A program made the translations under genes and the position numbers. DNA of 64,000 nt. It comes from Plumapathes pennacea. Its lineage: Eukaryota > Cnidaria > Anthozoa > Antipatharia > Myriopathidae. The notes under the pieces were generated by a model. The model saw only the letters and a list, made by a program, of their open reading frames with translations, did no database searches and was not told the origin of the DNA. Positions 35,898 to 44,224 of this stretch are shown piece by piece; the stretch's first letter is position 1; each line of letters opens with the position of its first letter. The stretch covers positions 16,745,264-16,809,263 of the forward strand of contig OZ038462.1 in NCBI GenBank assembly GCA_964036295.1. The letters are read 5' to 3'.

Positions 35898-36470
35898 ATG
35901 ATGTGTGATGAAATTTTACATGAAGAGTTTAAAAGTGAAAGATATGACTTTGTGGATTGTCCAATTTGTAACGTGGAGATTTGTGAGCAAGTGCTGAAAC
36001 AAAAGAGTTGTTGTGAAAAAATGGAGACGCGTATTGTGCGTGGAAGAAAAACTTGTGTGAAATGTGGAATTGAAAATGGATATGCTGTTGTGCCAGACTA
36101 CATCGACTACGCACAAAATATGTACAAAATAAGTCGTAAGACAATTTATAATAGAAAATACAGAATACAAAATGTCTTAATCGAAATGGTGGAAAGGGGG
36201 CAGGTTGTATTGAGTATAAGTGAAAAAGAAAAGATACAATGTATCCTGAAAGAGTTAGGAATCGTGGCAAAAAGAATTGGAGGAAGACGAAGAATGATAG
36301 ATTTTAAGTTTATATTTGAAAAGGTGTTTGAAGCTATGAACGTGGAACATGAAGGTAACTTAAATATAAAGGTTAAAAAGTTTTTGAAGTTTAAAAAATG
36401 GTGGAATCGGGCATTAGAGGAAATAAAACGTGGTGAAGATTATAAGTTTTGCAAAATATTGTTAGGGTGA
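35898..36470 (+). CDS. VLTF3-like late transcription factor candidate
   Basis: 190 residues. An N-terminal Cys-rich part (CPIC, then CC, then CVKCG) is followed by a helical domain with an ISRKTIYNRKYR block and a long basic/hydrophobic C-terminal region. A Cys-pair zinc ribbon followed by Y-R-rich helices and a KIQ/RRRMID-type core resembles the VLTF3-like family of large DNA viruses, which activates late genes; related genes occur in some Polinton-like viruses. It is the only plus-strand gene in the left half. It ends 9 bp inside the convergent gene at 36462. The assignment rests on pattern only. Confidence 0.45.
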   Translation: MMCDEILHEEFKSERYDFVDCPICNVEICEQVLKQKSCCEKMETRIVRGRKTCVKCGIENGYAVVPDYIDYAQNMYKISRKTIYNRKYRIQNVLIEMVERGQVVLSISEKEKIQCILKELGIVAKRIGGRRRMIDFKFIFEKVFEAMNVEHEGNLNIKVKKFLKFKKWWNRALEEIKRGEDYKFCKILLG

Positions 36471-36982
36471 ATTTGGTTGTTCAGACGATGAAGTGTCAGT
36501 TGTTGTTTTATATTTTGCATCGTATATTTTAAACCATTTGTGAGGTGGAGGTGTAAGGTCAATACGTAAATCTTCCAAGAACGACATCTTTTTTATGATT
36601 GACTCTGTATTTATGTTTCCAAGACGAAGCGATTCTTTGATTTGATTGAGAAGATGTTCATACGATTGATAGACGTATTTACAATTTGCTATTTTGGATG
36701 ATAGGTTTTTTAATTTCATGATTGTTTGAATGCCGATTGAAATGCTTCCAACGACCAATAATATAATTCCTGATGTCGCTATGACTGAACTTACAGCGAT
36801 TCCAGCTACGACCCCAGACGAGACGTTCCCTGCAATATTTAACCTCTGATAATGCTTAAACATATGTTTATAAACGTAGCAAAGTCGATGACACGTTTTG
36901 TAATAGGCCATCATTTCATTGATATCGTTTTTTGAGACTTCGTTTGATATATGATTGAAAGTTACAGATTTTTTTTGCTCAT
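36462..36982 (-). CDS. Polinton membrane-hairpin protein (frame break near the start)
   Basis: Main open part (36462-36914) is 150 residues with a glycine-rich hydrophobic double segment (SSGVVAGIAVSSVIATSGII, then LLVVGSISIGI), followed by a charged helical C-terminus. The likely start is the ATG at 36982, which sits directly on the shared TATATATA motif. A run of eight A residues (36969-36976) separates it from the main frame by one base, so this copy has a one-base break or an assembly error. The hydrophobic hairpin is reminiscent of apolipoprotein-L-like proteins and of the protein at 59697. Function unknown; possibly membrane-associated. Confidence 0.55.
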
Positions 36983-36996
36983 ATATATACGGTAGA

Positions 36997-38049
36997 TTAC
37001 AAATAACGTTTGATGATTATTTTTGAATATTTTAAACCATCAAAACCACTTTCGCTTTTTCCAGAAAATCTTATTTTTATCGTTGCGTTGGCTTTTAAAT
37101 CTAAGATTCGTGAAAAATAAAAGGTGCTCCATTTCGAAGATTTTTTGATGGTTTGATAATATTTGTTGTCGTCGCGTTCAAGGTTTTGATTCGTGACTAT
37201 CATTTCAACGTTTTTTAAGCCGCCACTTTCTTTGATTTGGTCGATTAAAGTAACCTGCCAAATGCCCTTTTCTTTTATTGTCAATGTTCTTTTGTCGTTC
37301 GAAATTGCGTAGAATTTTGTCAACGATGCGGGTATGGGACCAAAAAATTCGATCTCGTCTTCGTTGTTGTGTGTGCAGTGTTGAACATAATGGTCGTTGG
37401 ATTTATTGAGCGATTGTATTTTGTTTTCGAGAGAGTTAATCTTGGTATTTAGAGAGCTAACGTCTAATTTATGTTGCGATTTTAAGTCTTTGATGTATGT
37501 GTCGACGTCTTCTTTTTCATAGTAGTTACTGAGGTCGACTTTTTCGTTTTTTGATTCATCGCCTTGATCTTGTTTTTGAAGTTCGTCATCAACGTATTTT
37601 ATTGTTGCAAAGTCGTCCAAGGTTTTATTCAGAGTATCGGTTGTTACTGCATTTGTGTCGAAATATTGTTTGTTGATGGCGTCTAAAGAAGAAATGGGAT
37701 TGGAAGAAATGCCTGTCAATTGATTTCCGCCAACGTCGTATTTTTGTTTTCCAGGGTCGAGTTTCAAACAATCGTCGAAGCTATCTTCCAAGTATTTTTT
37801 TGTTACACAATCGTTGTCGTCAACAGCTTGAGCAAGGTTTTTAAGAAGATTTTGGTTCATGTCGATGTTTCCCATGATTTTTTTACTTCCATCAGTCAAC
37901 ATTATTTCGTCTATTTCTTCGTTGATGATACTTAAAACAGAGTCTTTCAGACGATTAGCTTCTCTTTCTTTCACAAAGTTCATATGACGATGTTTCATTT
38001 TTGCATAATTCGCGAGGAGAGCTTTTTGTTCTTCTGATCTTGAACTCAT
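36997..38049 (-). CDS. Polinton fiber-like protein 1 (coiled shaft, jelly-roll head)
   Basis: 350 residues. N-terminal coiled coil, then shaft-like repeats with phage-fiber character (KKIMGNIDMNQNLLKNLAQA, DCVTKKYLED, LDAINKQYFD, ATIKYVDDEL), a second coiled coil (LNTKINSLENKIQSLNKSND), and a C-terminal domain of about 120 residues with alternating beta pattern (FYAISNDKRTLTIKEKGIW ... TFYFSRILDL ... IIIKRYL) resembling TNF/C1q-type jelly rolls. This architecture fits a trimeric receptor-binding fiber. First of three fiber-like genes in a row. Start supported by the TATATA motif. Confidence 0.65.
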   Translation of the reverse strand: MSSRSEEQKALLANYAKMKHRHMNFVKEREANRLKDSVLSIINEEIDEIMLTDGSKKIMGNIDMNQNLLKNLAQAVDDNDCVTKKYLEDSFDDCLKLDPGKQKYDVGGNQLTGISSNPISSLDAINKQYFDTNAVTTDTLNKTLDDFATIKYVDDELQKQDQGDESKNEKVDLSNYYEKEDVDTYIKDLKSQHKLDVSSLNTKINSLENKIQSLNKSNDHYVQHCTHNNEDEIEFFGPIPASLTKFYAISNDKRTLTIKEKGIWQVTLIDQIKESGGLKNVEMIVTNQNLERDDNKYYQTIKKSSKWSTFYFSRILDLKANATIKIRFSGKSESGFDGLKYSKIIIKRYL

Positions 38050-38066
38050 GTATATATTGGGTTACA

Positions 38067-39783
38067 TTACGCTTTGAGGTGGAAATACTCAAATTTTAAA
38101 AATAATGAGAATTTGTCGATTTTGTCGTTTTCGAGCGCTCGGAACACCAAGACGTCGCCATTTTTTACCCAAAAGGAATTGGACGCAGAGTCTCTTCCCA
38201 AGACGTCAACGGCTGCTAAAATTTTTCGTGATAACCGGTTGTTTGTGTACTCCAAGACGATCTCAAAGTCTACATTTTTTGAATGGGGAGTGTTGCCTTG
38301 ATTTAGTAGCGACGTCGTCATGAATATCAAAGTGTCGTCTTGACCATCAAATTCAAATGCAGCGACATAAATTTCTTCTTTGTTTGTTTTTCGTTTTCGC
38401 CTTGCCATGCGGCTTCTTCCAGTTATGAAATTTGTGTTTGTACCAAATTTTGAAAATGCATTTGTTTGAGAAATGTTGATGTATCTTTCGTTGTCGTCTG
38501 ATTGTGTTGAGTCCGCAAAATCAAGGAGTGCGACGTCGAATTTTGGAGCATGGTCGTAAACGAAACCAACAGTTGCGGCGTAATTTTTTTGAGCCAAGGA
38601 CGTGTATTCAGAAATTGATTCACATTGTATTTTGCCTTTCACATTGAGGGTTTTAAGGGATGAAGGGACGATTTCTTTAACTGTGAGACGATTGAGACTC
38701 AAGATGTTGTGATTATTGCCTTTGAGATCTTCAGTTAATCCATCCATTTTGTTGATGAAACTTGAACCTCCAGGTGCATGAATTCCTGCGATTTTTTGAT
38801 CGATGTAAGTTTTTTGTGTCGATATTTTTTGATCAGTGTAAGTTTTGGAGTCTGTTAAGGTTTGAGTTGTTTTTTGATTTGTGTAATTTTTTCCCATGAC
38901 TTTTGCGTCCGTTAGGCCAGTCAACATCGCGAGGTTTAAGTTACCAATTTTTGTGTCAAATGAAGTTTCAGTTTCAATCAGCGTTTTGAGGAGACAAATT
39001 TGATCGCCTTCATTTTTGTTGTTTTTTTATCCCTTTTGACGAAGCTAGGAGCACGTAAGGAATGTTTAAAAAGTAGACTTGATCGCTATTGTTGTCGATT
39101 TGCATGAATTCGTGACCACCTTGACTATAAAATCCAATAGATGCACGGAAAAATCCATCATATTGCCTCACGTCTAGTTCAGTTATTTTCGTCTTCGAAT
39201 CTTTAAAAGTTGGTGTTCTATGAGAGCCATTTACCTTTTTTATTTCGTCATTGAATGTTTTAACAGTCAGCAACTCTGTATCAGTTGATAAATTGTTTGA
39301 TGTGGAGGTTAGTAATTTTGGAATATGTTTGAAATACGTGTTTTGAAAGTCGTCTACGGCCATATAAAGGTTGCCATTGATATAATATTGAAGTTGTCCA
39401 TTGTGCTCATGTCGAAAATCGAAATTTTTTGTCAAGTCTCCATTTTTGAATTTTGCGTCTGAGGCGTCTATTTTGCCAATTTCACTTTTCAACGTTTTAA
39501 CCAAAACGAGTTGATCATCTTTTGTAAGATCGTTTGTAGCATTTTCAATGGTTGGGGTTTCTTTGAATATTGCAACTCCAGAGCTTTTTAAAGTTAAGTT
39601 TTTCACGTCTGTATCGTTGTTGTTTGTGTGAAATTCGAGATCGTGGTTTGAGGGCGCTCGAAAATCGAATTGACTTACGAGGTCGCCACTCTTGAATTTT
39701 GCAACTTGAGTTTCTATAATTGTTTTAGTACCAAAATGTCTTTGATCAGAGTTTTCTTCTATAGAATCGTTGATTATACCCAT
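38067..39783 (-). pseudogene. Polinton fiber-like protein 2, split by a one-base frame break
   Basis: The start is set at 39783, where ATG lies on the shared AT motif, and not at the earlier ATG at 39864. The first part (39783-39010) has two shaft repeats of about 85-90 residues, each with a KTL..EI linker, KF..GDL and DFR motifs. It stops at 39010. A second open part begins in another frame between 39012 and 39029 and runs to 38067: it continues the same KTL-type linker, then YTNQK/YTDQK coiled-coil repeats and a jelly-roll-like head. The linker motif crossing the break shows that the parts were one gene. The break needs a one-base change next to an A7 run and may be an assembly error. Confidence 0.6.
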
Positions 39784-39793
39784 ATATGATACG

Positions 39794-40960
39794 TTACATT
39801 CCTGGATATTCAATTTTGAGTGTTGTGAAACATCCACTTTTGCCATCGTGTATTTCTGCGGCAAAGTAAAGGTAGGCGTCTTTTTTTAATAACAATGGTA
39901 ATGTACGCACTTCGCCCCCCCCCCCCCCCCCATTCTCTAACAATAAAGGGTATTTGTTTACTATGTCTCTTGGCCCCCCCTCATAGGGTGGTATAAATCT
40001 TGATAGATGAATCGTTAAAGTGAATTTTTTCGAGAATCTATCGTCTAGGTTGCAAAAAGCCGACATTATCGCAATTGTGTCATCGTTTCCCAAGAACCTT
40101 ATCGCTGTGATGCCCCCAACATTAAAAGGCAAATAATATAAGTCTGTGCCATTCCAAAATTTTGTTTTGCGATTACTACCATTGAGCATTTGTGATTGAT
40201 TGATGAGGAATCTTAAGTTTTTGTATTCTAATCGCCCTGGGATCGTTTTGTAATTACTACTGTTGGTGAAGTTGAGTTGCGCATAATCAATTTGAGGGAT
40301 GTTTTGCAACATGGTGCGTACATTTGGAATGTAGTCAAGTTGGTCGTCAGTCGTTATTTTTCCAAGGTCGGTGATGGATACTGTGCTGGTAATTTTACCA
40401 ATAATTTGAATTTTTTTTGGATCTCCTAGTCCTATGATTTTTCTTACTCTCAATTTGTCGACACCGTTGAGTTCGTGTAAGTTGCAATTTAAGTCTTGCG
40501 TTAAACCTGTTTTTTCAATGTATTTAGACTTTACTTCATCGAAGATGTGTTTCATGATTGAAAGTACGTAGTTCGTTAAAGTGCAAAATGTTAATTTTAT
40601 ATTTAGTAAGATTGGAATGTTGTAGTCGTCGCGATGTGGTTTTAATTGAGGAATTTTAAATAATAAAGGGTTTGTGTGTTGATCGATCGCTATTGATGGA
40701 GGAGCGACTGGAGCTTTCGTCTTTGGTAAGTTTGTGAACTCCACGACTTGATTTCCATCAGAATGTTCTTCGACACTCATGTATTTACTCCCTTGATTGT
40801 AAAATTCAACGGCGGCATTCGATTTTCTTATATCGATTGAACTTGTGGGTGTTGAGTCGGCAAAACGCCCTGTTGCTTGTTCTATGATGGTTACGCCGCC
40901 CCCAATCAAAGAATCTTGATGATGAGAACGATTTTGATTAACCCCATTTATGTATCCCAT
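39794..40960 (-). CDS. Polinton fiber-like protein 3
   Basis: 388 residues. The N-terminus (MGYINGVNQNRSHHQDS) parallels that of fiber 2 (MGIINDSIEEN). A short shaft with SIDIRKSNAAVEFYNQGSKY is followed by LTQDLNCNLHELNGVDKL-type repeat text and a C-terminal beta-rich head that shares the (F/I)D.A.L.F..S entry motif and GNDDT(I/L).(I/F)M strand with fiber 2. A run of 17 G (39915-39931) lies in the head and encodes six glycines. The start lies on a TTATATG motif. Confidence 0.62.
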   Translation of the reverse strand: MGYINGVNQNRSHHQDSLIGGGVTIIEQATGRFADSTPTSSIDIRKSNAAVEFYNQGSKYMSVEEHSDGNQVVEFTNLPKTKAPVAPPSIAIDQHTNPLLFKIPQLKPHRDDYNIPILLNIKLTFCTLTNYVLSIMKHIFDEVKSKYIEKTGLTQDLNCNLHELNGVDKLRVRKIIGLGDPKKIQIIGKITSTVSITDLGKITTDDQLDYIPNVRTMLQNIPQIDYAQLNFTNSSNYKTIPGRLEYKNLRFLINQSQMLNGSNRKTKFWNGTDLYYLPFNVGGITAIRFLGNDDTIAIMSAFCNLDDRFSKKFTLTIHLSRFIPPYEGGPRDIVNKYPLLLENGGGGGGEVRTLPLLLKKDAYLYFAAEIHDGKSGCFTTLKIEYPGM

Positions 40961-40973
40961 ATAATTACGTTTT

Positions 40974-41678
40974 TTAGTGACGATGATTAGTGAAATAATC
41001 GACTATGAACTTTTCATTTTTGATCATGTTTTTCATCGATAACTTTCTGACGATTTCATAAAAACTCTTTCCTTTGTTCATTTCATTCATAAAATATAAA
41101 ACAAAATATCCACACAAAACACTGTTCAAATGATGATACTGACTTGAGTTGTAAAAATATGGCAATCCCATTTTTGCAGAAAGATTCAAAACTTGTAATG
41201 GTGGTTTCATGCCAAACGAGTCGAAATATAGAATTTTGTTGTTTTTGATGATCAGCAATACCCAATGAATACCATTTCCAATTTGATCGTCCAAATTTAT
41301 TACCCAAAATCCTTTTTTCATTTCATTTTTCATTTGATCTTTTGAAATCACACCGTTGAAGTTTTTAATTTTGAGGTATTTCACCCAATTGACAATATCG
41401 AAGTTACTGATTGGAATATTAACAAATTGTGGTTTTACATTATTGACCCAAGCATTGAATATACTGTCCTGTCGAATTTTCTTTTTGTTCTTGGAGTGTA
41501 GTAATCGCCCATCATGAGTCCGCGACCCTTTTTTGACGTTTTTTTTTTTCCTCCTCCACGAGGACAATTCCCGATAAATGGTGGCGGTCTCATGTATTGA
41601 TATGGAAGAACGAGTCCCCCTTCTTGATTTGGAATGACTAATCCTCCGTCTTGTGTTGAGACTCTTGGTTTTGGCCAA
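40974..41678 (-). CDS. Adenain-like maturation cysteine protease
   Basis: The C-terminal 150 residues form an adenovirus-type protease: catalytic His138 in GIHWVLL, Asp153 in YFDSFG, an oxyanion-type Gln about nine residues before Cys189 in SVLCGYF, in the family order His-Asp-Gln-Cys. Its job is to cleave structural precursors during capsid maturation. The domain starts near FVNIPISNFDIVNW with no suitable ATG or AT start motif. The frame is open upstream only as an overlap of 244 nt with the PX-like gene, in its -1 frame. It may therefore be made by frameshifting from that gene (slippery site at 41528-41534) or by internal initiation at 41678. Confidence 0.8.
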   Translation of the reverse strand: MAKTKSLNTRRRISHSKSRRGTRSSISIHETATIYRELSSWRRKKKNVKKGSRTHDGRLLHSKNKKKIRQDSIFNAWVNNVKPQFVNIPISNFDIVNWVKYLKIKNFNGVISKDQMKNEMKKGFWVINLDDQIGNGIHWVLLIIKNNKILYFDSFGMKPPLQVLNLSAKMGLPYFYNSSQYHHLNSVLCGYFVLYFMNEMNKGKSFYEIVRKLSMKNMIKNEKFIVDYFTNHRH

Positions 41679-42331
41679 GTGCGTCTTGGAGGAGATCTGG
41701 GAGTGTAACTTGGACGATTTTGCATGCCGTTTCCTGAGAATAATTCTGTCGTTCCAGCGATTGCAGCGGGGATCAACATCGATGCCAAGAGTGCACCGAG
41801 GAATCCGCCTCTTTGTGATTTCGTGGGCCTGAGAAATGCAGGAGTCATACTACTCATGGCATGCGCAATGTCTCTTTCTTGTTTGGGGGTTAATAGATGT
41901 TTGTAAGGAAGAATCTTGGAAAACGATTCAGGCATCAAAAATCCACCATTTTGGCCACCAAGGGCTTTATCTGTTGCTCGAGACGCCAATGAACTCATGA
42001 CACCACTCAGAAGTCCAGGAGCAGCTTTTTTTGCGCCACTTTTCAGCAATCTCGGTATCAACCTACGACCAGTTCTAAATAACATGCTTCCCCATCCTCC
42101 TCCAATTTTACGGACTCCTGTTTTGCTAATTTTAACATCAACACCAGTTCCAGTGCTCATTGCTTTTTGGATTCTTTTAATTTGCGACTTCGTGAGGTTC
42201 AACATATGATTCCCTGAAAGTTGATTATTCGCCAGTCGAAGTGTGATTGGCATTGATTTTTGAATTGCGTTTTGAAGTGAGCGCATTTGTCCATCGCTGA
42301 GACTTACGCCGTGAGAAAAGTAACTTGTCAT
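41435..42331 (-). CDS. PX-like minor virion protein (Gly-rich, basic)
   Basis: 298 residues starting on TAACATATG. N-terminal helical part with LSDGQMRSLQNAIQK and LTKSQIKRIQKA, then basic and Gly-rich segments (KIGGGWGSMLFRTGRRLIPR), a hydrophobic stretch GGFLGALLASMLIPAAIA near residue 180, and a Pro/Gly/Lys-rich tail. Polintons and adintoviruses carry such Gly-rich, basic, membrane-active or core proteins next to the protease; GG sites may be protease targets. The overlap with the protease ORF at the 3' end is discussed there. Confidence 0.6.
   Translation of the reverse strand: MTSYFSHGVSLSDGQMRSLQNAIQKSMPITLRLANNQLSGNHMLNLTKSQIKRIQKAMSTGTGVDVKISKTGVRKIGGGWGSMLFRTGRRLIPRLLKSGAKKAAPGLLSGVMSSLASRATDKALGGQNGGFLMPESFSKILPYKHLLTPKQERDIAHAMSSMTPAFLRPTKSQRGGFLGALLASMLIPAAIAGTTELFSGNGMQNRPSYTPRSPPRRTWPKPRVSTQDGGLVIPNQEGGLVLPYQYMRPPPFIGNCPRGGGKKKTSKKGRGLMMGDYYTPRTKRKFDRTVYSMLGSIM
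41528..41534 (-). promoter_or_regulatory. Candidate -1 ribosomal frameshift site, PX-like to protease
   Basis: In the zero frame of the PX-like gene the codons read TCA AAA AAG, giving the X XXY YYZ heptamer A AAA AAG. A one-base backward slip leads exactly into the protease frame. A second A-rich slippery run (A11, 41539-41549) lies 5 nt upstream. No convincing stem-loop was found downstream by eye. Confidence 0.4.
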
Positions 42332-42374
42332 ATGTTATACGTTATATAAGCGATATTTCTTTAATCACACACTT

Positions 42375-43727
42375 TTAGACACGCAATTTTGCTTTTCCTG
42401 AAGCTATGTCGATACTCACGTCTTTTTCGTACAAAATGAGAGCGAAAAACAAAATATCAGCATTTGGAACATCATTCAATGTATATGAAAACGTCAATTT
42501 TGGCATGGCAGATTTTAGTTCATTTTCTTGATTTCTTAGATCAAAATATAACATCCCATACAAATCTTGAAACGTTTTCAGATCAATGCTTGTCGAACTC
42601 AAATAGTCATTAAAACTTTTGTTGTACTGGAATACTTGTCGGAAAGTTTTGCTGATTTGAGTTGTTGGATTCATGTCGATTTGCGGATAAAATTCAGAAT
42701 TGCCAAGTTGCAACTGCGCTTTTGTAAATGTGCGATTGTTGGCCATGTTGTATGTGTTAAAGTGGAACATATTTTGTGTCTGATCGTTGAGCTTGCTGTT
42801 CAGAGTCCAAACGAAGACATGCTTTGGTTTTGAAATTCCTGTATCGATTCGCCAGGTTCCACTTTGTGAACGAATTGGTTCGGAACTCTCGACTTTTTCC
42901 ACCAAAAATGTCCAAGTGCGAGGTTTGAGGTATTGATCGGCGTACAAACTCAAACCTGTGCTGTTGAAAATTAATTTTGGCACCCAAAGACGCATCATTG
43001 TGACAACGTATCTTGATATTTCTGCGCCCTGTCTGAATATGAAATTATCGTCGTTTTCGAGATCTAGAGTAATGTTTATCAGACCATTAGGGGCTATCTG
43101 ATTTTTGAAACTTTTGAAGAAATTGTAACGGTTTAAAGGTATGATCACGTTGTTTATCGCAGCCGCCTCGAGCAATTTTTTACGTTTGGAGAAACCCTCG
43201 TTGTAATTTGGATTGACTGAATCTATCATGGCTCCTGCATCGTCGGCATTGTTTGCTGCATTTCTTCGATGGGTTACATGTCTTGTGAGATATTTTTGTG
43301 AACTCGCGTGTGTCGAAGTATCGAGGTAGTGAAAAGTTGCCGGACCTATTTTTCGGCCATATTCGTCGCTATAGTCAAGCAAATTTTTTACGTTGACAGC
43401 ATGGTTGCACCTTGGAATATTGATCAAATCATCACCTCCATACGATACGTTTATCTTATTTATCATAGCGTGCGCACCATTAATTGTTCCAACCTCGTTA
43501 ACTTGAGCATATCCTCCGCCGCCGTCTTTTTGCTCTACTTTAAAGCTAACCTCAATGTGGGAATTGAAAAGGTCAAAAGGAAAAGAGTCTGAGCTTGAAT
43601 CTACAGTAAATTTGTAGCCATTTTTTGCCTGAAATTGATCGTTGGCAGGCAATCTTATTACATTCTGTAATTCAAATGGAAAGTATTCATAACGTTTTAA
43701 AACATCCGGAGACCGAAAATTAGCCAT
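42375..43727 (-). CDS. Major capsid protein (double jelly roll)
   Basis: 450 residues, the usual length for Polinton MCPs. Begins near YEYFPFELQNVIRLPAND and contains SSDSFPFDLFNSHIEVSFK (first-strand region), GGDDLINIPRCNHAVNVKN, an inter-barrel FKNQIAPNGLINITLDLE block, WTFLVEKVESSEPIR, and a C-terminal LTFSYTLNDVPNADILFF strand pair. It forms pseudo-hexameric capsomers of the icosahedral shell. It lies next to penton-like and PX-like genes. Start directly on AATATTATAT then ATG. Confidence 0.9.
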   Translation of the reverse strand: MANFRSPDVLKRYEYFPFELQNVIRLPANDQFQAKNGYKFTVDSSSDSFPFDLFNSHIEVSFKVEQKDGGGGYAQVNEVGTINGAHAMINKINVSYGGDDLINIPRCNHAVNVKNLLDYSDEYGRKIGPATFHYLDTSTHASSQKYLTRHVTHRRNAANNADDAGAMIDSVNPNYNEGFSKRKKLLEAAAINNVIIPLNRYNFFKSFKNQIAPNGLINITLDLENDDNFIFRQGAEISRYVVTMMRLWVPKLIFNSTGLSLYADQYLKPRTWTFLVEKVESSEPIRSQSGTWRIDTGISKPKHVFVWTLNSKLNDQTQNMFHFNTYNMANNRTFTKAQLQLGNSEFYPQIDMNPTTQISKTFRQVFQYNKSFNDYLSSTSIDLKTFQDLYGMLYFDLRNQENELKSAMPKLTFSYTLNDVPNADILFFALILYEKDVSIDIASGKAKLRV

Positions 43728-43769
43728 ATATAATATTGTTTACATAAGCGAAGTTTGATACATCCAATG

Positions 43770-44186
43770 TTACATGTCTAATATTTCATCGAATTGAGAC
43801 GATATCGTGTTAGAGGGCTTTGTAGTGTTTTTTGAGTTTGAAAGTTTTTGCAATTCTTTGACGATTTGATCACCTTTTGTATTCGTCGTTTCAATTAATT
43901 GTTTAACGTCTTGTTTTGTTTCAGGTTGTTTGGCTTGTTTTTTTGACTTTTTTCCAAACTTGTCTTCGAGTTTGTCAGAAATCAAGTCTCCAGTTTTTTC
44001 TCCGATTTTCCGACTAGACACCTTTACACCTTCTTTTATGCCCTCCTCAAGTGCTTTTGCGGCTATCTTTTTCGCTGTCTCGCCTGTCACTTTTGCAAAT
44101 ACTTTTGAGGCGATGTCCCCCCATCCTGCACCATATTCTTCTTCATAAATGTAGTCACCAAATTCATCACGTTCACGTCTACTCAT
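43770..44186 (-). CDS. Small Lys/Ala-rich amphipathic virion protein candidate
   Basis: 138 residues from the ATG at 44186, which lies on the AT start motif; an earlier in-frame ATG at 44228 overlaps the penton gene and is less likely. The N-terminus RRERDEFGDYIYEEEYGAGWGD is followed by an amphipathic Ala/Lys helix (IASKVFAKVTGETAKKIAAK) and a highly charged tail. GWGD plus an amphipathic helix is also seen in the 46832 protein and suggests a membrane-active or core role like the small melittin-like/X proteins of adintoviruses. Lies between MCP and penton genes. Confidence 0.55.
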   Translation of the reverse strand: MSRRERDEFGDYIYEEEYGAGWGDIASKVFAKVTGETAKKIAAKALEEGIKEGVKVSSRKIGEKTGDLISDKLEDKFGKKSKKQAKQPETKQDVKQLIETTNTKGDQIVKELQKLSNSKNTTKPSNTISSQFDEILDM

Positions 44187-44224
44187 ATACAATAATCTAC
44201 ACAAACGTCGTTCATTCAATCGCT

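Noticed and set aside
39794-39864. Start of fiber 2 at 39864, overlapping fiber 3
   Set aside because: The ATG at 39783 lies on the shared start motif and gives an N-terminus like that of fiber 3, so the upstream ATG is not used as the start.
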